Shown here: positions 33,807-41,675 of the stretch, in pieces
Numbering within the stretch: the first letter of the stretch is position 1
Layout: every line of letters starts with the position of its first letter
Assembly: GCA_036557365.1 (NCBI GenBank)
Contig: DATBHR010000081.1
Location: forward strand, 62,001-126,000
Direction of reading: 5' to 3'
DNA: 64,000 nucleotides
DNA from: DATKHR01 sp036557365
Lineage (GTDB): Bacteria; Acidobacteriota; Vicinamibacteria; Vicinamibacterales; CAVVIG01
The notes under the pieces: generated by a model
Told to the model about the DNA's origin: nothing
The model's database searches: none
What the model saw: only the letters and a program-made list of their open reading frames with translations
Program-made: the position numbers and the translations under genes

Positions 33807-35324
33807 ATGCTGCCATCATTTTTCGACAGCGTCCTGCAGCTCATCGTGCGGACGTCAACCGATCTGCCGCCGGACGTCCGCGCGGCGATGAAGACCGCGC
33901 TCGGCTCGGAGCCGGCCGGCACGCGATCGTCGCAGGCGTTGACGATCATCGCGCAGAACATCGATTTGGCCGTGGACACGGAAGGCGCCATCTGCCAGGA
34001 CACGGGCATGCCGACGTTCGAAGTCCACACGCCCGTCGGCGCCAATCAGATCTGGATGCGCCAGCAGATTCGCGACGCGGTCGTCGAGGCGACGCGGCGC
34101 GGCAAGCTGCGGCCGAACTCGGTGGATTCAATCACGGGCAAGAATTCAGGCGACAACCTCGGTCCAGGCACGCCGATCATCCACTTCGATCAGTGGGAGC
34201 GCGACGAGATTGAAGTCCGCCTGATTCTCAAGGGCGGCGGCTGCGAGAACACGAACGCGCAGTACGCGCTCCCCGTCGAGCTCCCGCATCTCGGCCGCGC
34301 CGATCGCACGCTCGACGGCGTGCGGAAGTGCATCCTGCACGCCGTCTGGAATGCGCAGGGCAAGGGCTGCGCGCCCGGCGCCGTCGGCGTCTGCATCGGC
34401 GGCGATCGCACGTCCGGCTATACGCATGCGAAAGAACAACTCTTCCGCACGCTGGACGACATCAACCCCGACTCGCGACTCGCGGAGCTCGAGTCGTCGA
34501 TCATGTCGACGGTGAACGACCTCGATATCGGCACGATGGGCTTCGGCGGCAAGGTCACGCTCATCGGCTGCAAGATCGGTGCGCTCAACCGGCTGCCCGC
34601 GAGCTTCTTCGTCTCGGTGGCGTACGACTGCTGGGCGTTCCGCCGCCTCGGCGTCGTGCTCAACGCGTCCACCGGCGCGATCGACCATTGGATGTATCGC
34701 GATCCGTCGCATCCAATCATTCCGATGCTCGACCAGGCCGGCTTCACGCGGACGGGTCGCGAGATCGCGCTGAACGCGCCGCTGACCGACGCCGACGTCC
34801 GCGCGCTCAAAGTCGGCGACGTCGTCCTCGTCTCGGGACGCATGTTCACGGGCCGCGACGCCGTGCACTCGCATCTCATGAAGCACGATCCGCCCGTCGA
34901 CATGCGCGGCTCTGTGCTTTATCACTGCGGACCGGTCGTCGTGAAGGAAGGCGACGGGTGGCGCGTCACCGCCGCGGGGCCGACGACCAGCATCCGCGAG
35001 GAGCCGTATCAGGGCGAGATCATCAAACGGTACGGCGTCCGCGTGATCATCGGCAAGGGCGGCATGGGAGCGAAGACGCTCGCGGCGCTCAAGGAACACG
35101 GCGCGGTCTACCTGAACGCAATCGGCGGCGCCGCGCAGTTCTACGCGCGGTCGATCACGAAAGTGGACGGTGTATCACTGCTGGAGTTCGGCACGCCCGA
35201 GGCGATGTGGCATCTCACCGTTGACGCGTTTCCCGCCATCGTGACGATGGATGCGCACGGGAACTCGCTGCACAAGGACGTCGAACAGGAGTCGGGGCAC
35301 CACCTCGAAACGATCGGCGTCTAG
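33807..35324 (+). CDS. Class I (Fe-S dependent) fumarate hydratase
   Basis: This 505-aa iron-sulfur hydro-lyase combines the alpha domain (PF05681 type) and beta domain in one chain, as in FumA. Candidate [4Fe-4S] ligands are Cys63 (AICQDTG), Cys188 (GKGCAPG) and Cys255 (LIGCKIGAL). The beta domain includes GRDAVHSHLMKH and GPTTSIREEPY. Tartrate dehydratase is the usual confusion in this family. ATG 33807 is chosen because the family N-terminus begins there. The Fe-S enzyme lies close to IscA and Fur-like genes. Confidence 0.93.
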   Translation: MLPSFFDSVLQLIVRTSTDLPPDVRAAMKTALGSEPAGTRSSQALTIIAQNIDLAVDTEGAICQDTGMPTFEVHTPVGANQIWMRQQIRDAVVEATRRGKLRPNSVDSITGKNSGDNLGPGTPIIHFDQWERDEIEVRLILKGGGCENTNAQYALPVELPHLGRADRTLDGVRKCILHAVWNAQGKGCAPGAVGVCIGGDRTSGYTHAKEQLFRTLDDINPDSRLAELESSIMSTVNDLDIGTMGFGGKVTLIGCKIGALNRLPASFFVSVAYDCWAFRRLGVVLNASTGAIDHWMYRDPSHPIIPMLDQAGFTRTGREIALNAPLTDADVRALKVGDVVLVSGRMFTGRDAVHSHLMKHDPPVDMRGSVLYHCGPVVVKEGDGWRVTAAGPTTSIREEPYQGEIIKRYGVRVIIGKGGMGAKTLAALKEHGAVYLNAIGGAAQFYARSITKVDGVSLLEFGTPEAMWHLTVDAFPAIVTMDAHGNSLHKDVEQESGHHLETIGV

Positions 35325-35478
35325 AAAGCGCCGCATTTCAGTGAGCAGTCGGTCGCGGTTTCTGCCATCTTGCTGCGGCCGATTGCCCAATTCTCAGGAA
35401 AATCGAACGGCACTCCGCTTGCGATCGCTGTTCGCCGTACGACGATGATAGAGTCGTCGCGTTCGAGGGCAGGTGGGC

Positions 35479-35859
35479 ATGACGGCGGCGTGGCAGCGTA
35501 GATTCGACGAGGCCTTGCAGCGTCTCACGGTTCTTCACGAGGAGACGCGCGACCAGGTGAAGCTCATCGCCGACGGGCTCGTGGCAACGACCTCGCGGAT
35601 CGATCGAATCGAAGTGCGCCTGGACAGGATGGACGCGCGATTGGATCGGGTAGATGTCCGGCTGGACGCAATCGAGAGCCGCCTGGATGGTATCGATGTT
35701 CGCCTCGACGGGATCGACAGTCGCCTCGACAAGATTGATGGTCGACTCGATTCGATCGATGGCCGTTTGGATCTCATCGAGCCGCGACTCGATCACATCG
35801 CCGGCGATCACGATCGGCGAATTACGCTGCTCGAACGCCAGCGTCGAACCCGCCACTGA
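35479..35859 (+). CDS. Coiled-coil protein with nine RLDxID heptads
   Basis: This 126-aa protein is almost entirely coiled-coil. From about residue 48 it repeats the heptad R-L-D-x-I/V/M-D/E-x nine times without a break (RLDRMDA, RLDRVDV, RLDAIES and so on). There is no signal peptide or membrane segment. The C-terminus is basic. GTG 35473 is an alternative start with slightly better spacing from GAGGGCAGG. Similar Arg-Leu-Asp repeats occur in tail-fibre, adhesin and DUF-type coiled-coils. The function is unknown. It is probably followed by a second small helical ORF. Confidence 0.65.
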   Translation: MTAAWQRRFDEALQRLTVLHEETRDQVKLIADGLVATTSRIDRIEVRLDRMDARLDRVDVRLDAIESRLDGIDVRLDGIDSRLDKIDGRLDSIDGRLDLIEPRLDHIAGDHDRRITLLERQRRTRH

Positions 35860-35882
35860 CGCGACTCGCCATCGCTTGCGAC

Positions 35883-36122
35883 ATGGCCGACGTTCAACTC
35901 GATCGCATCGAATCGCACCTGCGGACGCTGACGATCCTGCAGCAGCGAACGCGCCTGCAGCTCGAGCACGTCATCGAGGCCGTCGATCAGCTGCTCGTCA
36001 TCGCGGCGTCGCAAACTCTTTCAGCGCCGGACGCTGATAGCCGTGTTCCATCGCCGCCAGATCCAAATCGGTCGTCTCGATATCCGAGATCGACAGCAGC
36101 GGAAACGGAGACAGCGCGCTGA
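35883..36122 (+). CDS. Possible small helical protein, doubtful
   Basis: The first 42 residues (MADVQLDRIESHLRTLTILQ onward) form a convincing coiled-coil like the preceding gene, and the ATG lies 23 bases after its stop codon. The remainder runs antisense through the end of fdhE and is Pro/Ser/Arg-rich with no structure. Either the gene is real with a disordered tail, or the tail is out-of-frame read-through. Confidence 0.4.
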   Translation: MADVQLDRIESHLRTLTILQQRTRLQLEHVIEAVDQLLVIAASQTLSAPDADSRVPSPPDPNRSSRYPRSTAAETETAR

Positions 36123-36924
36123 CGTCCATCGTCTTGAGATAGCTGCCGCACGCGGCGCACATCTCGATCCGCCGGTCCTTGCGCTGATCGTCGGGCGCGA
36201 CGGTGACGAAGCGGCCTCCGCTCTCTTCGCAGTAGATGCACGCGTACGTCGGCAGCTCCCAGCCGCTCGAGCAGAACGAACACCGCAGCGTCCGGTGTCC
36301 TGCGACGACTTCTGTGAGCGCGGGCCACGATCCGCAAGAGGGACAGTAGCCGCGCGACCATGCCGCCAGCGCGCCCGTCAGCGTTTCGTCGCGCGCGTCG
36401 GCGCAGAGGCGCTGCTGCATCGCGTGCGCGAACGGACTGACCGCGAGCTCCGCAACCAGCCAGACCAGATCCGGCGCGAGGCCGCGGTGCGTCGCGCCCG
36501 TCCGGATCGCGGCCTGATGCCGCGCGAGCGACGCGGCGAGCAGCGAGCCCGATTCGATGTCGCCGGCCGCGATGGCGTCGCGGATGTGGAGCGCCGCGTC
36601 ACCCGCGCCGCCGTCGGCGAGCGCGTCGCACAAGCGCGTCAGCGCCGGCGCGATCGCGCCGACCGGCAGCGGGACCGGCTCGCCCGCCAGGACCGGCACG
36701 CCGCTCTTCAGCTTTGCCGCCAGGTACTTCGGCGGCATCGAGAGCCGCGGGAGCCCGTCGGTGGCCAGCCGGTCGCTGATCCGCAGCACCTCGTCCAGGA
36801 GGCGTTTCTGGAGCTCCAGCGCAGGCGCCAGCTCGGGGCGCGCGTGTCGAATCGTGGTCCAGCGACTCTCGGCCGTTTCCAGCAAGTCGCGCCGTTTTCC
36901 GCCCAAAACAGCCACGTATGGCAT
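35998..36924 (-). CDS. fdhE: Formate dehydrogenase accessory protein FdhE
   Basis: This 308-aa protein has the four CxxC pairs of FdhE in its C-terminal half: CPSCGSWPAL, RCSFCSSGW, ACIYCEESGG and MCAACGSYL. These bind iron or zinc. FdhE acts in the assembly or activation of molybdenum/selenium formate dehydrogenases. No fdh structural gene lies in this window. Molybdopterin genes, a MocA-like gene and a tRNA-Sec gene within 15 kb give supporting context. It diverges from the IscA-type gene. Confidence 0.9.
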   Translation of the reverse strand: MPYVAVLGGKRRDLLETAESRWTTIRHARPELAPALELQKRLLDEVLRISDRLATDGLPRLSMPPKYLAAKLKSGVPVLAGEPVPLPVGAIAPALTRLCDALADGGAGDAALHIRDAIAAGDIESGSLLAASLARHQAAIRTGATHRGLAPDLVWLVAELAVSPFAHAMQQRLCADARDETLTGALAAWSRGYCPSCGSWPALTEVVAGHRTLRCSFCSSGWELPTYACIYCEESGGRFVTVAPDDQRKDRRIEMCAACGSYLKTMDVSALSPFPLLSISDIETTDLDLAAMEHGYQRPALKEFATPR

Positions 36925-36932
36925 CGTCTTGT

Positions 36933-36938
36933 TATAAT
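36933..36938 (+). promoter_or_regulatory. -10 element (TATAAT) 6 nt before the IscA-type start codon
   Basis: Consensus TATAAT ends 6 nt before ATG 36945, with no Shine-Dalgarno sequence between. It is probably a leaderless start. No IscR-like or Fur-like palindrome was recognised nearby. Confidence 0.6.
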
Positions 36939-36944
36939 GGTTGC

Positions 36945-37271
36945 ATGATTAACGTCTCTGAAGTGGCGGCCTCCAAGATTACCGAGCTGCTGGTCGAAGA
37001 ACAGAAAGCTGGAAGCGGCCTGCGAGTGTTCGTGCAGGGCGGCGGCTGCTCCGGATTCCAGTACGGCCTGATGATCGAAGAAAACGGCCAGGGCGCCGGC
37101 GATCAGGTCTTCGAATCGCACGGCATCAAGCTGTTCGTGGATCCGATCAGCATCCGATACCTGAACGGCGCGGAAGTCGACTTCGTCGACACCGTGACCG
37201 GCGGCGGCTTCACCATCAAGAATCCGAACGCGACGTCCACCTGCGGCTGCGGTCAATCATTCTCTGTCTAA
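36945..37271 (+). CDS. A-type Fe-S carrier protein (IscA/ErpA family)
   Basis: This 108-aa protein has the three cluster-binding cysteines of A-type carriers: Cys35 (GGGCSGFQYG), Cys100 and Cys102 (STCGCGQSF). It accepts and delivers Fe-S clusters. The sequence is closest in style to ErpA. The core ISC or SUF machinery is absent here. The next gene, the Fur-ferritin fusion, starts 7 bases downstream, so cluster trafficking and an iron-type regulator appear to share a transcript. Confidence 0.92.
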   Translation: MINVSEVAASKITELLVEEQKAGSGLRVFVQGGGCSGFQYGLMIEENGQGAGDQVFESHGIKLFVDPISIRYLNGAEVDFVDTVTGGGFTIKNPNATSTCGCGQSFSV

Positions 37272-37278
37272 GCACGGG

Positions 37279-38265
37279 GTGAGGGTGAGCCGCCCCATTC
37301 CCGATCTCACGTCACTGCGGCCCGCCGGGGGGAAGCGATCGACCAAGCGCGATCGCATCCTCGAAGTTTTCGTTCGCCAGGAAGGCCACGTCAGCGCGGA
37401 CGATCTCGTGGACGCCGTGCGCCGCGAGGCGCCCGGGATCGGACGCGCCACCGTCTATCGCACCCTGCAGTGGATGGTCGGCGCGGGCGTCGCCCGCAAG
37501 GTCGACTTCGGCGAAGGGCGCTCGCGCTTCGAACCGTCGTACCGCCATCCGCGGCACTTTCACCTCATCTGCACGAACTGCCATCGCTCGTCCGAGTTCC
37601 TCAGCTCCGACGTCGAATCGCTGATGGAGGAAATTGCGTCGGCGCGCAACTTCCTGCCGTCACAGCAGGTCGTCCAGATCTTCGGCGTCTGCGACGACTG
37701 CCGGACGGGCAAGACCACGCCGCCGATTGACGGCGCGACGACGGAACTCGTGTTCGCGCGCGACGCGCTCCGCATGGCGATTGCGACCGAGCGGAGCGGC
37801 CTCGAGTTCTACACGCGCGCCGCGGCGATGACCAAAGATCCGCGCGGCCGCGCGGTGTTTCAGAAGCTGGCGGGCGAAGAGCAGGAACATCTCGGCACGC
37901 TGCAGAAGCGCTACCGCGAGCTCGCTGCACAGGATCCGCAGCTCGAGTCGCGGCCAACGTTCCTCTTCTTCAAGGGCGCGGCGAGCGGCCTCTTCGCCGA
38001 AGGCGCCGAGGAGCTGAAGAAAGGCGTGAACGACGAGCAGGCGCTGCTCATCGGCATCCGCTGCGAGCGCGGCTCGCACAAGTTCTTCAAACGCTACGGC
38101 GAGCGCTTCGAGGATTCGGAAGGCAAGCAGGTATTCCTGGAGTTCGCGGACGAGGAACGCGCGCATCTCGACCTGCTCATCCGCGAGTACAAGTCGCTGC
38201 GCGAACGGCTGGGTGCCCGCCGCGGCCACAAGCGGCCGATCCGCCGCGCCGGCTCCGCCAGTTGA
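37279..38265 (+). CDS. Fusion of a Fur-family repressor with a rubrerythrin/ferritin-like domain
   Basis: This 328-aa protein joins two known folds. Residues 20-145 are a Fur-family regulator: winged helix RATVYRTLQWMV, metal site HPRHFH (His90/93/95), and structural zinc cysteines Cys98-x2-Cys101 and Cys138-x2-Cys141. Residues 155-312 form a ferritin-like four-helix bundle with two carboxylate/His sets: Glu171 with E201-x2-H204, and Glu263 with E293-x2-H296, as in erythrin/rubrerythrin di-iron sites. No frameshift is visible at the join. It may sense iron or peroxide through the di-iron centre while binding DNA. GTG 37279 is used; GTG 37285 is possible. Confidence 0.88.
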   Translation: MRVSRPIPDLTSLRPAGGKRSTKRDRILEVFVRQEGHVSADDLVDAVRREAPGIGRATVYRTLQWMVGAGVARKVDFGEGRSRFEPSYRHPRHFHLICTNCHRSSEFLSSDVESLMEEIASARNFLPSQQVVQIFGVCDDCRTGKTTPPIDGATTELVFARDALRMAIATERSGLEFYTRAAAMTKDPRGRAVFQKLAGEEQEHLGTLQKRYRELAAQDPQLESRPTFLFFKGAASGLFAEGAEELKKGVNDEQALLIGIRCERGSHKFFKRYGERFEDSEGKQVFLEFADEERAHLDLLIREYKSLRERLGARRGHKRPIRRAGSAS

Positions 38266-39137
38266 TCGACCTCCACACCCACACGACTGCGTCCGACGGA
38301 CGATGTACGCCGCGCGAGCTGGTGGCGCGCGCCGCATCGAGCGGCGTGACGGTGCTGGCGGTTACGGACCACGACACGGTGGCGGGCGCCGCGGAAGCTG
38401 CGGCGGCGTGCGCCGATTCCGGCCTGACCTTCGTGCCGGGCATCGAGATCACGGCCGTGCAGGCCGAGGCGGACGTCCATATTCTCGGCTACTTCATCGA
38501 CACGCAATCGCCGTCGCTGCTCGCGTTCCTGACCGAGCAGCGTCAGCAGCGCATCGACCGTCTGCGCCTGATGATCGGCAAGCTCGCGACGCTCGGCATC
38601 ACGCTCGACGCGGATGCGATTCTGCAGCCCGGCCTGCGCGATGGCGGCAAAGCGGCCGGCCGGCCCTGGATCGCGCGCGCGCTCGTCGCCGGCGGTCATG
38701 TCGCCACGACTGGCGAAGCGTTCGATCGCTGGCTTGCTCGAGGACGGCCGGCGTTCGTCGCGCGCATCGGCATGCCTCCGCGCGAGGTCATCGATCGCAT
38801 TCACGACGCCGGTGGCGTCGCCTCGCTCGCCCATCCGGGCCTGGTCGGGCACGATGAATGGATTCGGGGTTTCGCCGCCGCCGGCCTCGACGCGCTCGAG
38901 GCGTACCACAGCGAGCACGACGCGGAAACGACGGCGCACTATCTGAAGATGGCTGCCTCGCTGAGCCTGGCCGTCACGGGCGGCTCCGACTTCCACGCGG
39001 ACGAGTCGCACGGTCCCGCGCATCCCGGCGTCGTCTCGCTGCCTGCTGCCGACTTCGAACGGCTCGACGCACGTCGTCAGGCTCGTCTTCGAGCGGCGAG
39101 CCGCGCGACGGCTTCGGGCGACGCGACCTCCTCGTAG
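38262..39137 (+). CDS. PHP-domain phosphoesterase (RNase AM/YciV-like)
   Basis: This 291-aa protein has the PHP metal motifs: LHTHTTASDG (His5, His7), TDHDTVAGA, GIEITA, ASLAHPG and SDFHADESHG. It matches COG0613 predicted metal-dependent phosphoesterases; the E. coli member trims 3',5'-bisphosphonucleotides and RNA 5' ends. The TTG start overlaps the previous stop codon as TTGA, implying coupling to the Fur-ferritin gene. Its last 61 bases overlap the convergent methyltransferase. Confidence 0.9.
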   Translation: MIDLHTHTTASDGRCTPRELVARAASSGVTVLAVTDHDTVAGAAEAAAACADSGLTFVPGIEITAVQAEADVHILGYFIDTQSPSLLAFLTEQRQQRIDRLRLMIGKLATLGITLDADAILQPGLRDGGKAAGRPWIARALVAGGHVATTGEAFDRWLARGRPAFVARIGMPPREVIDRIHDAGGVASLAHPGLVGHDEWIRGFAAAGLDALEAYHSEHDAETTAHYLKMAASLSLAVTGGSDFHADESHGPAHPGVVSLPAADFERLDARRQARLRAASRATASGDATSS

Positions 39138-39592
39138 TGCAGCATCTCGAGCGCACCGAAGGCGCGCCGCAGTTCGCCAGGCTCCAACAAATGATCCGCT
39201 GACGTCGGACCGCTTCCGAGCGCTCGCTGCGCGGTCGTGAACGTTTCGTACACGAGCGTCCCGCCAGGGACCAACGCGTCGGCGAGCGACGAAAACAAAT
39301 CGCGCTGCAGATATCGCGTCACGACGATGACGTCGAACCAGTTCGACGCGAGCGGATAGGAAGTGAGATCGGCGCACCAGCACGCGAGGTGCGTGCTTTG
39401 CGCTGCGGCGCGGTTCATCGCGTCGCGCATCGCCGCTCGATCGCGATCGATGCCGAAGACGTGGAACCCGGCTCGCGCGAGGTCGATCGCATGGCGTCCA
39501 CGGCCCATCGCGACGTCCAACACCCGCGCCGCGCGATCGACGCGGCGCGGCACGCGGCCAATCCATTCCATGACGAACGGCGAAGGTGACAT
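39077..39592 (-). CDS. Small class I SAM-dependent methyltransferase (TehB-like)
   Basis: This 171-aa methyltransferase has the SAM motif VLDVAMGRGRHAIDLARAG, followed by VFGIDRDRAAM (acidic residue binding the SAM ribose) and LVPGGTLVYETF. The compact length and RGRHA motif resemble TehB-type proteins. The substrate is unknown. It diverges from the membrane-protein gene across only 12 bases. Confidence 0.85.
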   Translation of the reverse strand: MSPSPFVMEWIGRVPRRVDRAARVLDVAMGRGRHAIDLARAGFHVFGIDRDRAAMRDAMNRAAAQSTHLACWCADLTSYPLASNWFDVIVVTRYLQRDLFSSLADALVPGGTLVYETFTTAQRALGSGPTSADHLLEPGELRRAFGALEMLHYEEVASPEAVARLAARRRA

Positions 39593-39604
39593 AATTCTCT
39601 GCTA

Positions 39605-40069
39605 GTGGCTCAGGCGCTTCTCACCGCGGTGTTTCTCGGTCTTCTCGGGCAGGCCGCGACGGTCATCCTCGGCCTGCGCGGCACCGACGTCGCGCGGCAC
39701 GTGTCATTCGGCATCGTCGCGACGCTCATCACGCTGCTCGCCCATTCGATGATGATGTTTTATCTCATCGGAAAAGGAAAAGCCGTGAAGGACGCGATGG
39801 CGGAGAACAGCCTGACCGGCGATTACTATCGCCGCATCGCTGCCGCCAGGAAACCGGTGTTTTCGATGGGCACGTTCGCCATGGCGGCGACGATGGTGAC
39901 GGCGATTCTGGGAGCGAGCGTGGACACGGGCGTGCTGCCGCCGATCGTCCACGGGATGCTGGCCTACGGCGCGATCGCCTGCAACCTTGCCGCGCTCAAG
40001 ATTGAAATCGACGCCCTCCTCGCGTCCAGCCGCGTCGTCGACGAAGTCAATCGGCTGCTCGACGCGTGA
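39605..40069 (+). CDS. Small membrane protein paired with a degenerate ABC ATPase
   Basis: This 154-aa protein has four hydrophobic segments (near 4-20, 33-53, 90-106 and 112-130) and a charged middle loop (GKGKAVKDAMAEN). A His and Met-rich stretch (HSMMMFYLIG) lies in the second helix. I do not recognise the family. The GTG start is chosen by frame and by its position beside the divergent start of the methyltransferase. The stop codon overlaps the next gene as GTGA, so both are probably made together. Confidence 0.72.
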   Translation: MAQALLTAVFLGLLGQAATVILGLRGTDVARHVSFGIVATLITLLAHSMMMFYLIGKGKAVKDAMAENSLTGDYYRRIAAARKPVFSMGTFAMAATMVTAILGASVDTGVLPPIVHGMLAYGAIACNLAALKIEIDALLASSRVVDEVNRLLDA

Positions 40070-40773
40070 CGCCGCCGGCTGGTCCAGTCGACGCACCGGC
40101 GATTCTCGACATCGAAGACGTTTCAAAGGAGTACGGCGCCCTGCGGCCGCTGCGCGTGAAGACGCTGCGAGTCGCGGCGGGCGAGTCGATTGCCGTCGTT
40201 GGGCTCGATCAGATCGCGGCGGAGATGGCCGTGAACCTGATCACCGGCGCCACGCTGCCTACTGCCGGGCGCATCCGGGTTTTCGGCCGAGACACCGCCG
40301 ACATCCTCGATGCGACCGACTGGCTCGCCACCGTCGATCGCTTCGGCATCGTCAGCGATCGGGCGGCGCTGCTCGACGTGCTCACACCGCTGCAGAATCT
40401 CGCGATGCCGTTCACGCTGGACGTCGAGCCGCTCGCGGCGGAGACGCGCGATCGCGCCGAAAGCCTGGCGCGCGAGGCCGGCCTGGACGCTGAAATCTGG
40501 GGCACCGCCATCGGTGCGCTCGATGCCGCGGCGAGTGCGCGAGTCCGCTTCGGCCGCGCGCTGGCGCTCGAGCCGGCGATTCTGCTCCTGGACCACGCGA
40601 GCGCGCGTCTTCATCCGGGACAGGCGTCCGCCTTCGCGCGAACAATCCGGTCAGCGGCGGCTCGTCGCGGGCTGGCGACGCTGGCCCTCACCGCGGATAC
40701 GGACTTCGCGCGGGCCGTCGCCGATCGCGTTCTTCGCTGGGAGCCCGCGAGCGGACGATTGAGAGACAGGTAG
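40066..40773 (+). CDS. ABC-ATPase-like protein with lost catalytic motifs
   Basis: This 235-aa protein keeps the overall length and order of an ABC ATPase: an N-terminal LDIEDVSKEYG strand, Q-loop-like LTPLQNLAMPFTL near 106-118, ALALEPAILLLDHAS in the Walker B position, and LATLALTADTDFARAVADRV in the H-loop region. The catalytic residues are gone. Walker A reads GLDQIAAE (46-53) without Lys. The LSGGQ position reads LDAAAS. The Walker B Glu is His177, and the H-loop His is absent. The layout is MlaF-like. It is unlikely to hydrolyse ATP. The open frame is intact, so it is not simple decay. Confidence 0.78.
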   Translation: MTPPAGPVDAPAILDIEDVSKEYGALRPLRVKTLRVAAGESIAVVGLDQIAAEMAVNLITGATLPTAGRIRVFGRDTADILDATDWLATVDRFGIVSDRAALLDVLTPLQNLAMPFTLDVEPLAAETRDRAESLAREAGLDAEIWGTAIGALDAAASARVRFGRALALEPAILLLDHASARLHPGQASAFARTIRSAAARRGLATLALTADTDFARAVADRVLRWEPASGRLRDR

Positions 40774-40820
40774 ACGCGTAGCGTTCCCGGGCTAGAATGA
40801 GCCGGCGAAAGGAGCAGCAT

Positions 40821-41255
40821 ATGAAACGCATGAAGCAGCTCGGGCTGCTGGCACTCGTACTGGTTGCCGGACTCGGTGTCGTGGCGGGTGCGCAGACGTC
40901 GAAGAAGAAGATCCGCGTGTTCTTCGAGGAGCCGAAGAACAACGCGACCGTGTCGAGCCCGGTTCACATGAAGTTCGGATCCGAAGGCATTCAGATCGGC
41001 GCGGTGCCGCCAGGCGACGTGACGACCGCGCGGCCGGGAATCGCGCACTATCACGTCGGCATCGATCAGGACTGCCTGCCGCCCGGAAAGAACATCGTCA
41101 AGGGCACGCCGTCGTGGGTGCACTTCGGCGACGGTAAGGATGTGTTCGACTCGCAGCTCTCGCCCGGGAAGCACAAGCTCGCGCTTCAACTCGGCGACGA
41201 CCTCCACAATACGCTGCCCGGCGCGTGCCAGGTCATCACCGTGAACGTGAAATAG
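40821..41255 (+). CDS. Secreted DUF4399 protein
   Basis: This 144-aa protein has a signal peptide (LGLLALVLVAGLGVVAGAQ) and a DUF4399 domain. The family marks are FFEEPKNNATVSSPVHMKFG, HYHVGID and the C-terminal SPGKHKLALQLGD. ATG 40821 is chosen because AAAGGAG lies 6 bases upstream. The HYH motif suggests possible metal binding. Function is unknown; periplasmic location is predicted. Confidence 0.85.
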   Translation: MKRMKQLGLLALVLVAGLGVVAGAQTSKKKIRVFFEEPKNNATVSSPVHMKFGSEGIQIGAVPPGDVTTARPGIAHYHVGIDQDCLPPGKNIVKGTPSWVHFGDGKDVFDSQLSPGKHKLALQLGDDLHNTLPGACQVITVNVK

Positions 41256-41421
41256 GTTGCGGCGGAGTCGGCGGCGCGCCCTATGCGTTTCGTCGACTCC
41301 CCAAATCCATACACCAGCGTATCCAATTTCGACCGCACGCCGTGGATGAGCTTTACACTCGGCTGTAAATCGGCTGGGAAACGGGGAAGATGAGTCTGGA
41401 ACGAAACTTGAAACCGCTGCT

Positions 41422-41441
41422 CTTGGGCATTCGCGCCCAAG
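41422..41441 (+). promoter_or_regulatory. Hairpin overlapping the ribosome-binding site of the first cold-shock gene
   Basis: A 7-bp stem (CTTGGGC / GCCCAAG, 6-nt loop) pairs the first three bases of the AAGGAG ribosome-binding sequence (41439-41444). The leader upstream is long (about 190 bases to the previous gene). This is a plausible temperature-sensitive translation switch. Confidence 0.45.
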
Positions 41442-41454
41442 GAGACGTCCGACG

Positions 41455-41652
41455 ATGGCGAGCGGTACTATCAAGCGACTCGTTCGTGACCGGGGATTCG
41501 GGTTCATTCGCGACGACGGCGGGCAAGAGTGGTTCTTTCATCGCAGTTCCGTTCAGGGCAGTTTCGATCAGTTGAATGAAGGCCAGCGCGTCAGCTTCGA
41601 AGAAGAACCGTCTGCGAAGGGTCCACGCGCAGGGAACGTCCGCGCCGAATAA
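41455..41652 (+). CDS. Cold-shock domain protein (first copy)
   Basis: This 65-aa CSD protein carries RNP1 (RGFGFIRDD) and RNP2 (EWFFHRSSV; canonical VFVHFS). It binds single-stranded RNA or DNA and probably acts as an RNA chaperone. Its C-terminus PSAKGPRAGNVRAE is close to that of the second copy 1 kb away on the other strand (PEESQKGPRAGDVRLIEG). The ribosome-binding site lies in a hairpin. Confidence 0.92.
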   Translation: MASGTIKRLVRDRGFGFIRDDGGQEWFFHRSSVQGSFDQLNEGQRVSFEEEPSAKGPRAGNVRAE

Positions 41653-41675
41653 CACATCTTCGACCGAGCGCCGCG

